64,000 nt of DNA from Thuidium tamariscinum. Taxonomy: Eukaryota; Streptophyta; Bryopsida; Hypnales; Thuidiaceae. The stretch spans positions 14,572,501 to 14,636,500 of the forward strand of contig OZ019759.1 in NCBI GenBank assembly GCA_947034885.2, written 5' to 3'. Both the position numbers and the translations under genes were made by a program. Numbering within the stretch: position 1 is the first letter of the stretch; every line of letters starts with the position of its first letter. The notes under the pieces were generated by a model, which worked only from the letters and a program-made list of their open reading frames with translations, had not been told where the DNA came from and made no database searches. Shown here in pieces: positions 1-12,230 of this stretch.

Positions 1-479
1 TGCACTGTTAAAGAAAGGAAATTTTTAACTTGAAATGCTAATACGTTGCAATCTATATGGTGGAAAATTCTGAAATTTTTTTCTACATCTTTTCAAACAA
101 GATTACTACAAGATCTTATGGTTATATGTGTTAAAAAATGCTTTTTTCCTAAATTTCAGTACATGTACTAGAAATGGTAATTTTGGAACAATTTTGGTGA
201 AAAAATAGTCCAAACCATTTACGGGTTAAAATGAGACCCTTTATAAGTTACCAACATATATCCTTCATCCACAAAAGATAAAATGCAAAAGATTGCTTAA
301 ACAAAAAATTATGTAGCTAATAAAAAGGCCCAAAAATGTGAGGTTTATAGGAAGTAAACTTCTAAGTCTAAAAGAAACCTCAGATGACATTGCCTAATAG
401 TTTATGAAAACAAAATTATAGATATGGGATTTGTAAGAAATTACAACTGTAATGTTTTCTATCCTATATTTGGATGAGT
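1..479. other. AT-rich stretch without recognised feature
   Basis: No open frame, RNA gene or repeat was recognised here. The sequence is AT-rich with many short homopolymers, like the other intergenic parts of the window. Confidence 0.5.
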
Positions 480-715
480 TACCTTAATCGCCACCCTAAA
501 CCCGCAATCGCCCTTCACCCGAATTCGCATTCCTCTAAGACCCTTGGTCACTAAGGACCTGCGGTCACCCACGGGAACCCACAACCGTGGTTGCCTATAG
601 GAATCCAAACCCGCGGTCACCTACAAGAATTTGAAGCCACGATCGCCTACAAGAATCCGAACCTGCAATCACCACCCAAGCCGCAGTCACCCTTTTACAC
701 GAAGTCACCTTGGAT
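480..715. repeat. degenerate ~26-bp tandem repeat
   Basis: Variants of a unit like CGGTCACCTACAAGAATCC recur about every 23-28 bases (near 545, 570, 610, 640 and 665), and the stretch is clearly richer in C than its surroundings. It looks like an old minisatellite. No coding role is suggested; the small open frames across it are by-products of the repeat. Confidence 0.45.
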
Positions 716-965
716 TTACTCCCCACATTTGCCCTGTTTTCACCCGCATGCGCTTATATTGGCTTTCCATGTCATTGTCCAAAGTCTGCTACGTATGCCA
801 AATCCATTTATTATAGGATAAAAATTTTTACCCTTACTCACTAGGCTGCAATGGGGTAGCAACATGTTGTCACCAGCGACACGCGACGTCAAATGTCCTA
901 CACAACATCCAAACCCAAAAATATGTCCAACAAAAGAACCTTGATTCGTTGCCACGACTGTTGAC

Positions 966-1651
966 GTGCCGCTTGTCTTCTTCTTCAAAAAAAGGAACAT
1001 GTTTGCTTCTTCTACCCATGTTTACGTGAAAATGCGTTACAACGTTCTGATCGATGTGCCATACTACTTGGAGTTCAAGTGGAACATCGAGGCAAAATGG
1101 CGCATCAATGCCACTAAACTTTGCATGGAGTTTTATTTCAAAATCCTTTAGGACTTCGCAAAGCCAGAAGATAACGTCTTGGAAATTTACTATGGCACCA
1201 AGTTCCTATTGGCTTCCAAGGTGCATTTCTAGTTTCTTTGGGATATCTTCAACACAAACATATCTCTAATGTATTCCCCTAAGGATTTATTTACTTGAAT
1301 GATATCTCTTTCTATGTTTCTAGGCGCTTAGTAAATAACATTATCTTCAAGTCAAAGATGGTGATGGCTAACCATCACATTAAAAAGGTGGATAATAGTA
1401 GAACTCATTCTAATCATTGTGTTGTTGACTTACAAGTGTTTGGAGTATACTATTACGGGTTTGTACACCACGGAGATGATAAAGGCTTTTGCGAGATAGC
1501 ATATCTTGTTGACAAGATGGACAAAAATGATTATATGTTTGCAAATTCTTTGTATTTGCTCACATACGAACGTCTAGCTAGTATAGGCCCCCTAATACTG
1601 AACTCCAACTCTCCACCGTCTCCACCAATGGATTTAGTCTCGCTGCCTTAG
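966..1651 (+). pseudogene. decayed coding remnant, possibly an amino-methyltransferase
   Basis: One frame from 966 encodes a stretch containing NVLIDVPYYLEF, then a TAG at 1149-1151, then in the same frame KPEDNVLEIYYGTKFLLAS and further stops near 1230 and 1294; another frame is open at 1295-1651. The order DxPYY, about 25 residues, K-P-x-D-x-V-L-x-I-x-x-G resembles motif IV and the following strand of beta-class DNA amino-methyltransferases, where the DPPY tetrad is catalytic. This is a weak match seen by eye. The 1295-1651 frame (KMVMANHHIKKVDNS, FGVYYYGFVHHGDDKGFCE) is unrecognised. Whatever it was, it is broken. It lies outside the large nested elements and may be a relic of an older copy of similar cargo. 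Confidence 0.35.
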
Positions 1652-2055
1652 TCCATGGGCTTGGCCAACTATGAGCGCAAAAATGTGGGTCCTCAAACCA
1701 CTAATGACCCTGGCATACAAGGGATAGATTAATTTGGAACAAACATCTTCCAAATTCATGGCTAGATAGTGGCCTTGACATCTTAGCTAATTCCTCCTCC
1801 CATTGATTTGGAAGGAGAGCATGCTCTTGTAGTTGATGCAAATCTCCTCAAACTAATGCATTAGTTGAGGACATTAAGACAGATGACGAGTGTGAGCAAC
1901 AACAACGAGAATTCATTCATCAAAGTGGAAAATTACTCGAGGCGCAGCCGTCCCCGCATTTGATGCCATGCGATGCAATGGATGAAGACCTTCTTGTGGT
2001 ATAGGAAACCCAACCAAGGCCTTGGGGTCCTATAAATCCAAAAGACCTCATAATT

Positions 2056-3014
2056 ATGGATGGTCTGGACTCACCCGGTAATCATCGGTGCAAATCAGAT
2101 GATGATGAGGGCGCTGATGGACCACCTAAGGTGGTGGAGCTAAAACCTGTGATTGCGCCTTCAAAAATTAACGTCAAGGTGGAGAAAGAATGGTGGGAGA
2201 TGGACAAAGAAAAGTGGAGGAAATGGATCACTCTAGAAACCAAGCAAAAAAACAAGCAAATTGCTCTAGGAAAAAAATGAATAGAGAAGGATAAGCAACT
2301 CGCAGAAGCCATTGCAAATTCCCAAGCTATACAGAATGAGCTCAAGAAAGTGCAAGCAAAGTCCGACGCCCAATTTTCCAACCTCAATATGCAGATTAAA
2401 CAACTAATGGCAATGATGTAGTCGCAACACTCCACTCCGACTCAGAGTATGCAGATTGCTCCCTCACAGTTAGTTCAAAATCAACCTACAACTCCTACAA
2501 TTTCAACTCCAATGTTGCACCAAGTGCAATATTTTGTCTCTGTCCTAGGACATCCTTGACTCGAAGATATTGAAGAGGTGGTTTCTCTGGCCTATGTTGA
2601 TGTCGTTTCATTAACCTCCGCTTCTCAATTGCCCAGTTTGTTTGGATCCACTGACTAGCTGATGTTTGAGGAAAACCAGACCAAACCTTAGAGCAGTGTA
2701 GAAGTGGGATCTACGAAGAGGGGGTATCTTCAATTCAAGGATGCACCCAATACCAAAGTTGGGCCTTCTACTATGGTTGCACATGAAGTGCACCGCTTTG
2801 GTGCAGAGGGTGAGGGAGAAGAGTGTTGGACATCTCAACAAGTTGCAGATGATCTTGACTAAGAGATGGTGGATTACGACAAAGGAGAAGAGGAGACCTT
2901 GGAGGCGATAGAGGGAGAGAATGTCGCCATGGAGACAACTGTGGAGGGCGCGGTTGAAACACCAATAGAGAGTCTCGCTCAAGTACCAACACTGGATCTA
3001 TATAAGTTTGATTG
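2056..3014 (+). pseudogene. decayed acidic/coiled-coil gene fragment
   Basis: A frame from ATG 2056 gives an acidic start (KSDDDEGADGPP) and then a long K/E/Q-rich heptad-like stretch (EKDKQLAEAIANSQAIQNEL) that continues in the same frame through a TGA at 2278-2280. After it come a Q/S/T/P-rich part and an acidic tail (DYDKGEEETLEAIEGENVA) with several in-frame stops before about 3014. It looks like the carboxy part of a coiled-coil protein that has lost its function. It shares strand with the remnants on either side and could be part of one ancestral gene. The protein family is not recognised. Confidence 0.4.
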
Positions 3015-3347
3015 AGACATAGTATAGTTGTAAATTATGAAATTGGCTCTAGATGAACAAAATTTTGAATGTATCCTCCAATCTATGGAAATAAAATATA
3101 CGCATTTCAATATACAAATGGATTCCACTCTATTTGTATTTTTACTCTCTATGTCTTTTTTTATCAGCCCAAAAAAAAAAGGGTGTGCCATTCGTTGCCA
3201 TTAAAAGCAAGTCCTAATAGGAGCCCACAGTCCATTAGAGGAATGTAATGTATGCTCCCACTATCTGGCTCCCCTACCTCTGCATTCAATCAGGTAACTC
3301 TTTTATTGTTTTGCATTTATTAGGTAGAGTTTAAGGAATGGAGAGAG

Positions 3348-4100
3348 AGTGTGCCGAAGGATGTCTTGCATGTTGTACTTGTGTTGTGGAGGAAGTGGCT
3401 GAACATTGTCTTTGACTTGAACAACATATTGTATCAATACACCTTGAAGACGTATGTCGTTAAAATAAAGACGTATAGGATCGAAGACAATGTTCTCCGC
3501 TACAGAGTATTCACGATCCTCGGGCCCAAAGCGGTCTTTGTTTGCCAGAATATGGCAGAGTTCTTGCAAGAGGTGTCCAAGTTTGCGGATAGGATCATAG
3601 TTTGGACCTCGATGTACAAGTCCAATGCAGAACCAATCGCAAGACACATTTTCAACCAATCCAAGGCCTCCTTTGATATCCTAGGATAAGAACAAAGTAT
3701 AAAGATAGAGGTGTCCAAGGGGAATTTCCTCTGGCACAAGGGAAAATATTGCCTCCTAAAGGATTCTTTTAAACAACTCTTCACTAATCCTAGTAGAGAC
3801 ACATCCTTTGATTTGGACAACACCCTATTCATTGACGACACTCTTGAAAAGAGTGTCTGCAATGAAAGGAGGAATGCCATTTTCCTTGACACTTGGAGCT
3901 ACGGGCAGCAGAGGGACAATTTCCTCTTAGAAAAGTTGTTGCCCTAGCTCCAACGTCTAGACATGGAGTGATGTTGAGGGGGGATGCAGGAATTCATTCA
4001 GGCCAATCACATTGGCATGAAACCGTTGGAAGCCTCGGATTACTATGTCTAAAATATGTTGGAGGGGATGAAAGATTTTGCCAATAACCTTGCATCCGGT
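3348..4100 (+). pseudogene. FCP1/NIF-like (HAD) phosphatase pseudogene
   Basis: Two frame-matched segments, 3351-3689 and 3711-3947, are separated by a single in-frame TAA. The first holds NIVFDLNNILYQY, the place of the D-x-D-x-(T/V)-L/I nucleophile motif of HAD phosphatases, and then EFLQEVSKFADRIIVWTSM with N-A-E-P-I, matching the F-x-V-x-V-W-T-S element of FCP1/SCP-type CTD phosphatases. The second holds LLKDSFKQLF and DLDNTLFIDDTLEKSVCN, matching the conserved I-I-D-D-S-P-x-x family block, followed by a W-S motif. Known family members remove phosphate from serine in the RNA polymerase II tail. The second aspartate of the nucleophile motif is replaced by asparagine and the frame is broken, so it is called a pseudogene. 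The remnant continues to about 4100 with one frame change. Confidence 0.6.
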
Positions 4101-5480
4101 TTTGACTTGCGTGGACTAGGTATAGTCATAGAGCCAGCCAGGCATAGGACCCACATATCTTAGTCTTAGTGGCTAGGTGCTTGATGAACTCTGTAATTTG
4201 TATATGCTCCATTCATTTATATATAAAATTTTGACTTGCAAACCTAAATTCTCTTTTGTAAAATAATTTTACATACTCAATGCATATTTTGGATTTTTGT
4301 ACATTGTCTTTTTAAGCCAACCAACCTCTCTTTGGCAGGTTGTTGTTAAACCACTTGCAAGGCATAAACTCATGAAGAGTCTTTTCTCCAAATCCGAGAA
4401 GTTTGTCTTGAACGCCTCCACTTCCATTGAAGGGAGTTGAGGGACAGTACTAGTGTCCAAACGATACATGATGTGCTCCACTGCAGACACGGTGTTTGTG
4501 GCGCTCAACTTCTCAAAGGAAGATGTAGAAGACAACATCGTCGACAGCCCCCCCAATCAAGGACCCTCGCAGACACCCATTTGCTCATTGTTGCCCCTAA
4601 AATGGACATCTTTGAATCAAGAACACTCTTTTTCTCCGTCTCCGTAGATGGAGGTGGCGACCAAACGAAAACTGGACCTCACCATTGTAGAAGTTGCTCC
4701 TATCCTCGAGGCGAAGATGGGGATACAAAGACCGTCAAAGTCACTGGCCTGGACTTATCCGATTCATGGACTCTTTTGTCAAAGAACAAGCGATGGACTT
4801 GTCCCTTATAGGAAAGCAACGTCAACTCAAGGATAAGTGTTCTATGTCATCGCTCTCCGTTGGTGCTAAGCGAACACCTTTCGTCAACACCCTTTTTTGT
4901 CAAAGAATTCTTAGGGATCATCAACAATCCTTTGATGCTAAGTCCATCGAATCTGGTCATTCGTACATAAACAATGTGAATATGCCGATGCCTAAGCTGC
5001 CTCATAGGTGCAAGTTTCTTTCAAAGTTGGAAGTTCCTCCAAACACCCGAAAGCCAAAGCGGAAAGAGAGTGGATTGTAGAGCCTTTGTGTGTACAGTAG
5101 AGGTGGCTTTGAAAGTGAACCTCACTATCCTTTTCAACGCAAGGATATCTTCCGAGCACTTGCTAAACTTAAAGAGTTGGAAAGTACAAAGACAAAGTGT
5201 ATAGCCAATACCATTGGTTAGGCGACAACCCTTAAACCCTAAAACCATTTTTTCCTTTAGTCTTGAATATTTAGGCATTGTACACTATATTTAGGAAAAA
5301 AAAAAGTTTCATGTACAGTGAGCCTCTTCATTTCTAAGCTTACACATACAAAAGCAAAGTAGTAGGTAGTTCATTTGCTCTAGGTGGAAACGTAAGTAAC
5401 TATAGGCACAATTCTTTTTTAGACTTGAAGTTTTGAGCTCATAAAGTGTATGGAATGTAAATTCAATCGCTCCTCAATCT
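4101..5480. other. decayed sequence, no assignable gene
   Basis: Open frames of 60-128 codons lie on both strands (for example + 4694-5080), but none shows a recognisable domain and they overlap in competing frames. Base composition is more coding-like between about 4430 and 5090 than in the flanks, so this may be the 3' part of a dead gene. No RNA gene was seen. Confidence 0.35.
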
Positions 5481-5488
5481 TTAGATCC

Positions 5489-5703
5489 ACTAGTATAAAC
5501 CCCTGTTTAATGTGACAAGACCTAATTTTTCTTGACGGATTTTGTTAAACATCAAATATAACAATTCACGTTTTTATGTCAACAAAAACGTTCAACATAA
5601 CATCAATGTTCACATAAGAAAAACAGGTTGTTACATTTGATATCTAGCAAAATCCATCAAGAAAAATTAGGTCTTGTCACATTAAATGGGGGTTTCTACG
5701 AGT
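5489..5703. mobile_element. small inverted-repeat element (MITE-like)
   Basis: The left half (from 5489, TAAACCCCTGTTTAATGTGA, then a run to about 5575) reappears as reverse complement in the right half ending at 5703, with roughly 80-90 bases per arm and few mismatches, around a short AT-rich middle. There is no open frame. This is the layout of a foldback MITE or a hairpin small-RNA source. A target duplication could not be fixed. Confidence 0.65.
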
Positions 5704-6429
5704 AATCTTTCACTTAGCACTTTGTTTGTGTGGCTATCAAAATACTTTTTCTTGCTTCTATGATGTCATTAAAGACAACATGTTCTATTCACTCCATCTC
5801 TTTTGTAGTTCAAACATCATGTATCTTTGATTTCAACAACTATGAAACTTGTGGACATTTGCATTCACTTCTTCATAGTCTCATATTGACCATTTTGTCT
5901 CAATTTAACAAATAAGGCCTTTTATAGTCTTTTAGAGCGAAGGTCTTGTACAAATGTCAAAGCAATCGCAAAGGCATGTGCAATTTGTTCCTTTCAAGTG
6001 CATTGCCACATTCCACATTGTATTCAATGCAACTTTGATTTCTATCATTTCTTGATGGCACTTAAGACAATAAAAATTGAAATCCTTCAACTTGATACAA
6101 AGTAAGGCTTCAAGTTTTCGAAAGCTTGGAGATCCACATTCATAGTTAGATGAATACCTACAAAGTGTGTGTAGAAGTCCAATTGTCAATATGAAACGAG
6201 ATATGAGAAAACACAAAATTAAATGTATATGTAAGTGAGACAATTCCACATGAAAGAGCATAGGAAATAGATGGCTAATTCCCTCTATTAATTAGAAGTA
6301 ATTCTTTGTATTTAGAATGCAATAATTTCCAATAGTATTGTATACATTCAAAGTAATTCCTATAGATATGCTTGTGAAGTCCAACTTCCATGCAAACCAA
6401 TAGTTTCAAGACTTCCTCAAAAAGAAGAT
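5704..6429. other. AT-rich stretch without recognised gene
   Basis: No open frame with recognisable content and no clear repeat. Short frames on the minus strand (5932-6261) look random. Confidence 0.45.
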
Positions 6430-6690
6430 ACTTTAGGACTTTTTTAAAATTTATCATTTTTAAGACTTCCTTGAAAACTACTACTTTTAGGACTTCCTTT
6501 AGAAATAGTTATCTTTAGGAATTTCTTGAAATTTATCATTTTTAAGACTCCTTTGTAAACTACTACTTTGACAACTTCCTTGATAAGTAGGTATTTTTAG
6601 GAATTCCTTGAAATTTATCATTTTTAGGACTTTTTAGTAAGTCCTTTTGAAAAGGACTTCTTTAATAAACACTAACTTTAGGACTTCTAG
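6430..6690. repeat. ~82-bp tandem repeat, three degenerate copies
   Basis: The phrase AAATTTATCATTTTTAAGAC recurs at about 6447, 6529 and 6611, each time followed by variants of ACTTCCTTGAAAACTACTAC. The spacing of about 82 bases identifies three to four degenerate tandem copies. Non-coding. Confidence 0.6.
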
Positions 6691-7169
6691 CATTTTTAGT
6701 TGAAGGACTTTTTGCACCTACAATAGGAAGAAAGGAATTTGAAGACATTTACTTGTATAAGAGTTCCTAGTCAAGAATGGAACAAAGGACTAGCAATATG
6801 TTTTGTAAAATGAGAAACCTAGAACAACATTCTAACTAGCACAAGATATGAAGATTCAATATAGTAAAGCTAAGGATGTTGACTAAAGAAAAATAATAAC
6901 ATTCTAAAATTATTTCTAAATTTATTATAGATTAAAGATATGCAATTTTGAATTCAATTAACAAAAACTAATCCAAAATAAGCACATATACAAGGCCGTT
7001 GAACAATTGAACTTACTCTTTTTAATCTCATGAAGTGATTGTAATAGAAAAAAAATTATGAAGTTATTATGATTAAGTAGTTATATATTAGGAAGTTATT
7101 AGTTTTAGAATAATGAAGAGTAAAACAAAAGTTCAATTGTACAATTAAGAAAATATATAGACTAATTTT
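6691..7169. other. AT-rich stretch, nothing recognised
   Basis: Very AT-rich with long A and T runs; no gene, RNA or clear repeat seen. Confidence 0.45.
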
Positions 7170-7892
7170 GGGTGATTGCAAGAAACACTTGTCCTATTTT
7201 GTGTCACACTACGTGTGCTGATCTGTTTTTTGGTCATAACTTTTGTGTTTTGGCTCCGATTGACTCAAGATTTGTAGGGAAGGTACTCATAACTATCTTA
7301 AACCTTCCCTAATTTTTTAATAATTTTCAAAAATAATTTACTATCCAAAAATAGACCCCAATTGGATGTCACACTTTGTAGTTTAGGGATTTTTAGTACT
7401 ATGGAGTACCTTTTTTTAATGATTTTAAGATGAAATTTGGATGAGATGGTCTTATAATAGACTTCTAGCTCTCCATGGAAGGATTTTTAAAAATAGTTAA
7501 TTTTATGTGGTGTGGAGGTCTACAAAGTGAGCTCCCTTCTGCTTGTATTTTGAAACATATAAAATATTATTTTGGTGGGTTCTTTTGTGAATTACCATCT
7601 CCATAAAGTTGTTGCAAATTGACACTTTTTATTTTTTGAAAATATCTATTTTTACTATTTTTCCCTAATTAAAACATGAAAGTATGTATTTTCTGGAGGT
7701 TTGGCACTTTTCAAGTTCTCCTACTTAGAGAATTTTTCTATCCATTTCCTTCGGTGAAAACCTTCATCTTAAAGGCATATACACTATTCATATTTTTCAA
7801 ATTTTTTAAAAATTAATTTTCTAATTTTAGAGTACTCCCGAAAAAATCAGCGAAACGCAACAAAATCGGCAGGTGTTCTCTTGCAATCACCC
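7170..7892. mobile_element. 723-bp non-autonomous element with ~22-bp terminal inverted repeats
   Basis: The left end starts GGGTGATTGCAAGAAACACT at 7170. The reverse complement of the right end, read from 7892, starts GGGTGATTGCAAGAGAACAC, and the agreement continues for a few more bases. No open frame lies between. TTTT adjoins both ends, so the target duplication is not resolved. The insert interrupts a decayed minus-strand coding remnant at 7893-8667. Confidence 0.65.
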
Positions 7893-8667
7893 TTTTGTGC
7901 ATTAGATGCAATACTTGGCTTTCTTCTAGAAGGTGTCAAGTATGTGTCTCCGATTGCTTTTGTCTAGTTCTTTTGAAGACAACATCCTTGCGGTTGGGGC
8001 TTATTCCGGTTTGGTCAATCCACCATTGCACTATCAAAGATGTAACTTCTGGAGATAGACTATCAAATCGTCATCTGCGATCACACTTGGTCCAAATGAC
8101 ACCTGATGCAGTACTTATCAAGTGCCTCTTGTGAAATCCCCTTCTCACATTTTTTTCATTGATATCTAAACATCTAGCTATTCCTCAAGCTAAAATATGG
8201 CTACAATCATTAACAACTACAACTTCTATAGCATTTCTTGCTCTATGGTGGTCAGCTCCCCAAGAATATTTCAATGTATTCTATGTCTCTTTTAAATTCT
8301 TACAAACTTGAGTTCATTGTCAGAATCTCTTTTCATTTCCTATAACTTCTGGAAGAGCAGGTTGCAAGATAAGTTGTTGTAAAAAACTCCTTAAAATGAT
8401 AGTTTGGTAAAGCAAACCCTTCCCTAAAGTGCTAGCAACAAAATTGAAGCTAAGCTTTCGAGTGTGCTTCGAGGCCATCCTTTGTAGTGCTTGTGCTTCA
8501 TGATTCGTCTGCATTTGCTCTGTCGCTTATAACAATTGGATCTTTTTTCTCTCTGCAACTCTCTATTTTCTTTTCCTCTCAATTGTTCCAACATGGACAC
8601 TTATCATGTCTTTCAAGCTATGTTGTGTATCTTCCCCTAACACTTTTCTATTTTGTACATTAGCCAT
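7893..8667 (-). pseudogene. decayed minus-strand coding remnant
   Basis: Reading down from an ATG at 8665-8667, one frame gives long readable blocks broken by stops: MANVQNRKVLGEDTQHSL, then EAQALQRMASKHTRKLSF, then a block with W-I-D-Q-T-x-x-S-P-N-x-K-D-V-V near 8020-7970. The last block resembles the C-terminal part of unclassified plant transposon-associated proteins, but I cannot name a family. At least six stops make it a pseudogene. It is truncated by the inverted-repeat element at 7170-7892. Confidence 0.35.
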
Positions 8668-9309
8668 GACAATGTTTAATAGCAATTGTCAACTCATCTG
8701 TACAATCTAGGTATCACATGTACAAATATAAGATTGTCTATACAAAAAAATGTCATAATGATAAGTACAAGTTCAGTTTTGTAGTTGGGAAAAAATATCA
8801 AATCAAATGTCTTCTATTATGTATTCTAGTTTTTGAATGCCTTCAATGTCCTAACATTCAACAAGAGACAAAAAATTATGCCAACTATTAAGAAAATTAA
8901 ACATGTAATTTCACACATCTATCAAAAATTTAATTGTACAAGTAGAATTGTCAATAGAGAACATTGATGAACAAGTTAGTACTAACAACTAAACCCTAAA
9001 TTCCAAAAATTAGAGTGTACAATCCAAACTTGAATATGACCAACAAAGTGTTGCAAAATGGTGAGGAAAAGAGGCAGCAAATCCAAAAAGAAGGAAGACA
9101 AAGAAAATAACATTGTCACCACACAATATGAAAATCAAAATGGATAGTCTTGATCTACTACTTTCTAGCGGTTTTTCCTCCACTTTCCCAAGATATAAGC
9201 TATCGGTGCACACTATTTCTCACCCTTGTTTTAGCGGCTCATTAAGAAGCTGGCTTCTTAATTGCCTCTAGTCCCGTGCTAGTCTGCTGCAGGCCACCTC
9301 GTGCCTCAC
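8668..9309. other. AT-rich flank of the large Mutator-like element
   Basis: No recognisable gene. This is the sequence immediately outside (or just inside) the left end of the large inverted-repeat element that begins at or before 9310. Confidence 0.4.
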
Positions 9310-9640
9310 GCTTGACATGGCTTCCGATACACCAACTTGACATGCCTTAAGCCCTCCAAGAACTGCCTGCTGAAATTCTCGCAGTGTTTCGGCAGCAGTG
9401 TTTCAGTAGCAGGGTGTCCCGCTGTTCTGCGTTGGTGTGTCAGAGTTGACATTTCGTGTTCCACTGACGTCAGATGCTGTCAGGGGCAACAATTTCAGGC
9501 TCAGATGGCTAGGACTTTCTGCATAAAATATCAATACAATTCCATAATAATGTTTTGGTTTATTGTTGTAGGCCCCTTACTTACTATTTCCTAATTATTT
9601 AACCATTTTTTTTTCATACAGTTTTTGGAAAAAGAAACAA
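9310..9640. repeat. left terminal inverted repeat of the Mutator-like element
   Basis: Pairs with 63670-64000 in inverted orientation with scattered mismatches and a few small indels. It contains GTTTCGGCAGCAGTGTTTCA and CTGACGTCAGATGCTGTCAG and ends in an AT-rich stretch (TGCATAAAATATCA...). Confidence 0.8.
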
Positions 9641-9699
9641 AATAAAACAAACCTATGCAAAATTGAAGTGCAAAATTGCTTCTATTTGAATACATGTTT

Positions 9700-10620
9700 T
9701 TATTTATTATTCATTTGCAACGATGTTTGTGCTTCTAGCCACCTCATGTTTTGGCCTCCACAACAATTTCCTAAATTAAAAAAAAAGTGTTTCTAATACA
9801 CACACCATTTTATTTCCACAGTCAATTTGCCTTGTGCAATGTTTAGGGGTTTGGAATCTTTTTCTTGTTTTTGGCCACCTCATGTTTTGTTCCTTAAAAC
9901 ATTTTTCTAAATTAAAAAAGAAGTGTTTCTAATACACACACCATTTCTTTTTCCATAGTCAATTTGCCTTGTGCAATGTTTAGGGGTTTGGAATCTTTTT
10001 CTTGTTTTTGGCCACTTCATGTTTTGTTCCTTAAAACATTTTTCTAAATTAAAAAAGAAGTGTTTCTAATACAAACCCCATTTTTTTTTCCACAGTCAAT
10101 TTGCCTTGTGCAATGTTTAGGGGTTTGGAATTTTTTTCTTGTTTTTGGCCACCTTATGTTTTGGCCGCCACAAAAATTTCCTAAATTAAAAAAGAAGTGT
10201 TTCTAATATACCCCCCATTTTTTTCCACAGTCAATTTGAAGCATGCAATGCTTAGGGGTTTGGAATTTTTTTCTTGTTTTTGGCCACCTCATGTTTTGGC
10301 CGCCACAAAAATTTCCTAAATTAAAAAAGAAGTGTTTCTAATATACCCCCCATTTTTTTTCCACAATCAATTTGAAGCATGCAATGCTTAGGGGTTTGGA
10401 ATTTTTTTCTTGTTTTTGGCCACCTTATGTTTTGGCCGCCACAAAAATTTCCTAAATTAAAAAAGAAGTGTTTCTAATATACCCCCCATTTTTTTTTCCA
10501 CAGTCAATTTGAAGCATGCAATGCTTAGGGGTTTGGAATTTTTTTCTTGTTTTCAGCCATCTTATGTTTTGGCCGCCACAAAAATTCCTAAATTAAAAAA
10601 GAAGTGTTTCTAATACACAC
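9700..10620. repeat. left subterminal tandem array, ~127-146-bp units
   Basis: About seven units share the order: GGCCACCTCATGTTTTGG, CCACAAAAATTTCCTAAATT, AAAAAAGAAGTGTTTCTAAT, ACACCCCATTTTTTTTCCAC, AGTCAATTTGCCTTGTGCAA, TGTTTAGGGGTTTGGAAT. Successive CATG positions (9745, 9891, 10018, ~10155, 10290) give the spacing. The same units occur in reverse complement at 58.9-63.6 kb, so the array is part of the inverted end of the Mutator-like element. Degenerate units extend to about 10950. Confidence 0.85.
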
Positions 10621-10950
10621 CCCATTTTTTTGTCTACAGTCTATTTTTTCCACATTCAAACCTAAGAGAAAATATTTTGGTGTACACTCCTATTTTTTGG
10701 ATGATTCCTTTTTCTTTGTACAAGGTTTGGGGGTAGGGGCCTTTCTTTTGTTTTTTGGCACTTCAAAAGTGAATACCTCATGTTCTGTCCATCATAAGAT
10801 TTTGGTAAATCTGGAACAAAATGTTTGAGTACATACCCCATTCTTTTAGGTGATACCTTTTGCTTTGTGCAAGGATTGAGGGTGATTGTAGGGAACTTTC
10901 TTCTTCTTTGACACTTCATGTTTTCGCCTCAAAACATTTTGCTATGTACC

Positions 10951-12230
10951 TTGATGTGTGTGTATGTGGAAGGGGGGGGGGCTCTCTATTTTGTTTCATT
11001 TAGGCATTTATTTCCAACTTTGGGGATTTAGTGAAGTGGATATTCTTTTTCACCTAGGCTTTCCATTTTTTTGTTGCCCACTTTTTCTAAACTTTGATGT
11101 TCTAGGTGAAGGTCACTATTTTTTTCTCCAAGCTATTATTCAACACTTTTGGGAATTGGCAACGTTTAATTGGAGTTTTATTTTGGATGCCTTAGATTTT
11201 CAAAATCACTAGGTAAGCAATGCTTGACAAGTATTCTTCTGCTTTATATCATCTTTACCTCTTTTACTTTACAAACTATTTATGAATATAAGAGGTGCAT
11301 ATGTAGAAAAGAAAAATGATATACACTTGCACATAGCCTTTCCTAATAAATTATAGAACCCACGAGTTCATCAACTTAGAAATTTTTAAATTTCCTTTAT
11401 ATATAACACTTTTATGGAATGGTCTTGCGCAAAGTAACTATTCCTTGCTTCATCCCATTTTCTTTGTCCAAAAAAAATTTTTTAAGAAAGATTTCAACAA
11501 TCCACTAGAAATTGTCTATGTGACATTTGGTCTCAACGTAGCTTTGGACATTTAGAACAATGACAATTGACAGTGTTTTGTATCATAGTGTTTCATGATT
11601 TTATAAATTTGGAGACCACCAATATACAGGGGTTGCTGCATGCATGTACATTTTGAAGACCAATCTATGTCCAAGCAGGATGATCTCTGTGTTTCACGTT
11701 ATTTCAATGTTGCGGCCTCGTATTTTGTGCCGCTTTAAATATATGCCGTCTTGTTCCGCTGTGGGATAGGGTGACCACCGGTTAGGGTTTGTTTTTTAAT
11801 CTTTCTGTTTGTTCTAGTTCGTGCCAAAGTCTTGCTTCTTGTTTTGCAATGATTCTTGCTTCAAGCTTGTAGAGGTGTAATTTCAGTTGGAGACATGAAT
11901 TTTCTAGTTTCTATTCGTGTTTCATTGCTTCCACATGTTTCACAGCGATTGTAGTATGCATTTTTTACAGTTCTGAATACATACGTAGTGTTGTATTGCA
12001 AGGTTCAAAGTGAGGGTCCGCTTGAGCGTAATTCACGGAATTCTCTTGTCTATTGCATAGGAGCGATTCAATAGGCTCTTTCAATTACTATTTGTTGTTA
12101 TAAGGTTTAGGGTTTTGGCGTCCTGCCTTCCGTTGAAAGTGTTTCTAACTCTAATGGGAGAGTCGTTAGAGAAGGTGATATCTGATTTGTTCCACGTTGA
12201 TTTGAGTAAAGGTTCGACAACCTCCATTCC
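10951..12230. other. leader region of the MULE transposase gene
   Basis: Between the tandem array and the first transposase codon I see no coding sequence. A TTTAAATATATGCC stretch near 11735 could serve as a TATA element, and GGTTAGGGTTT and GGTTTAGGGTTTT occur near 11780 and 12105. Promoter function is inference from position. Confidence 0.35.
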
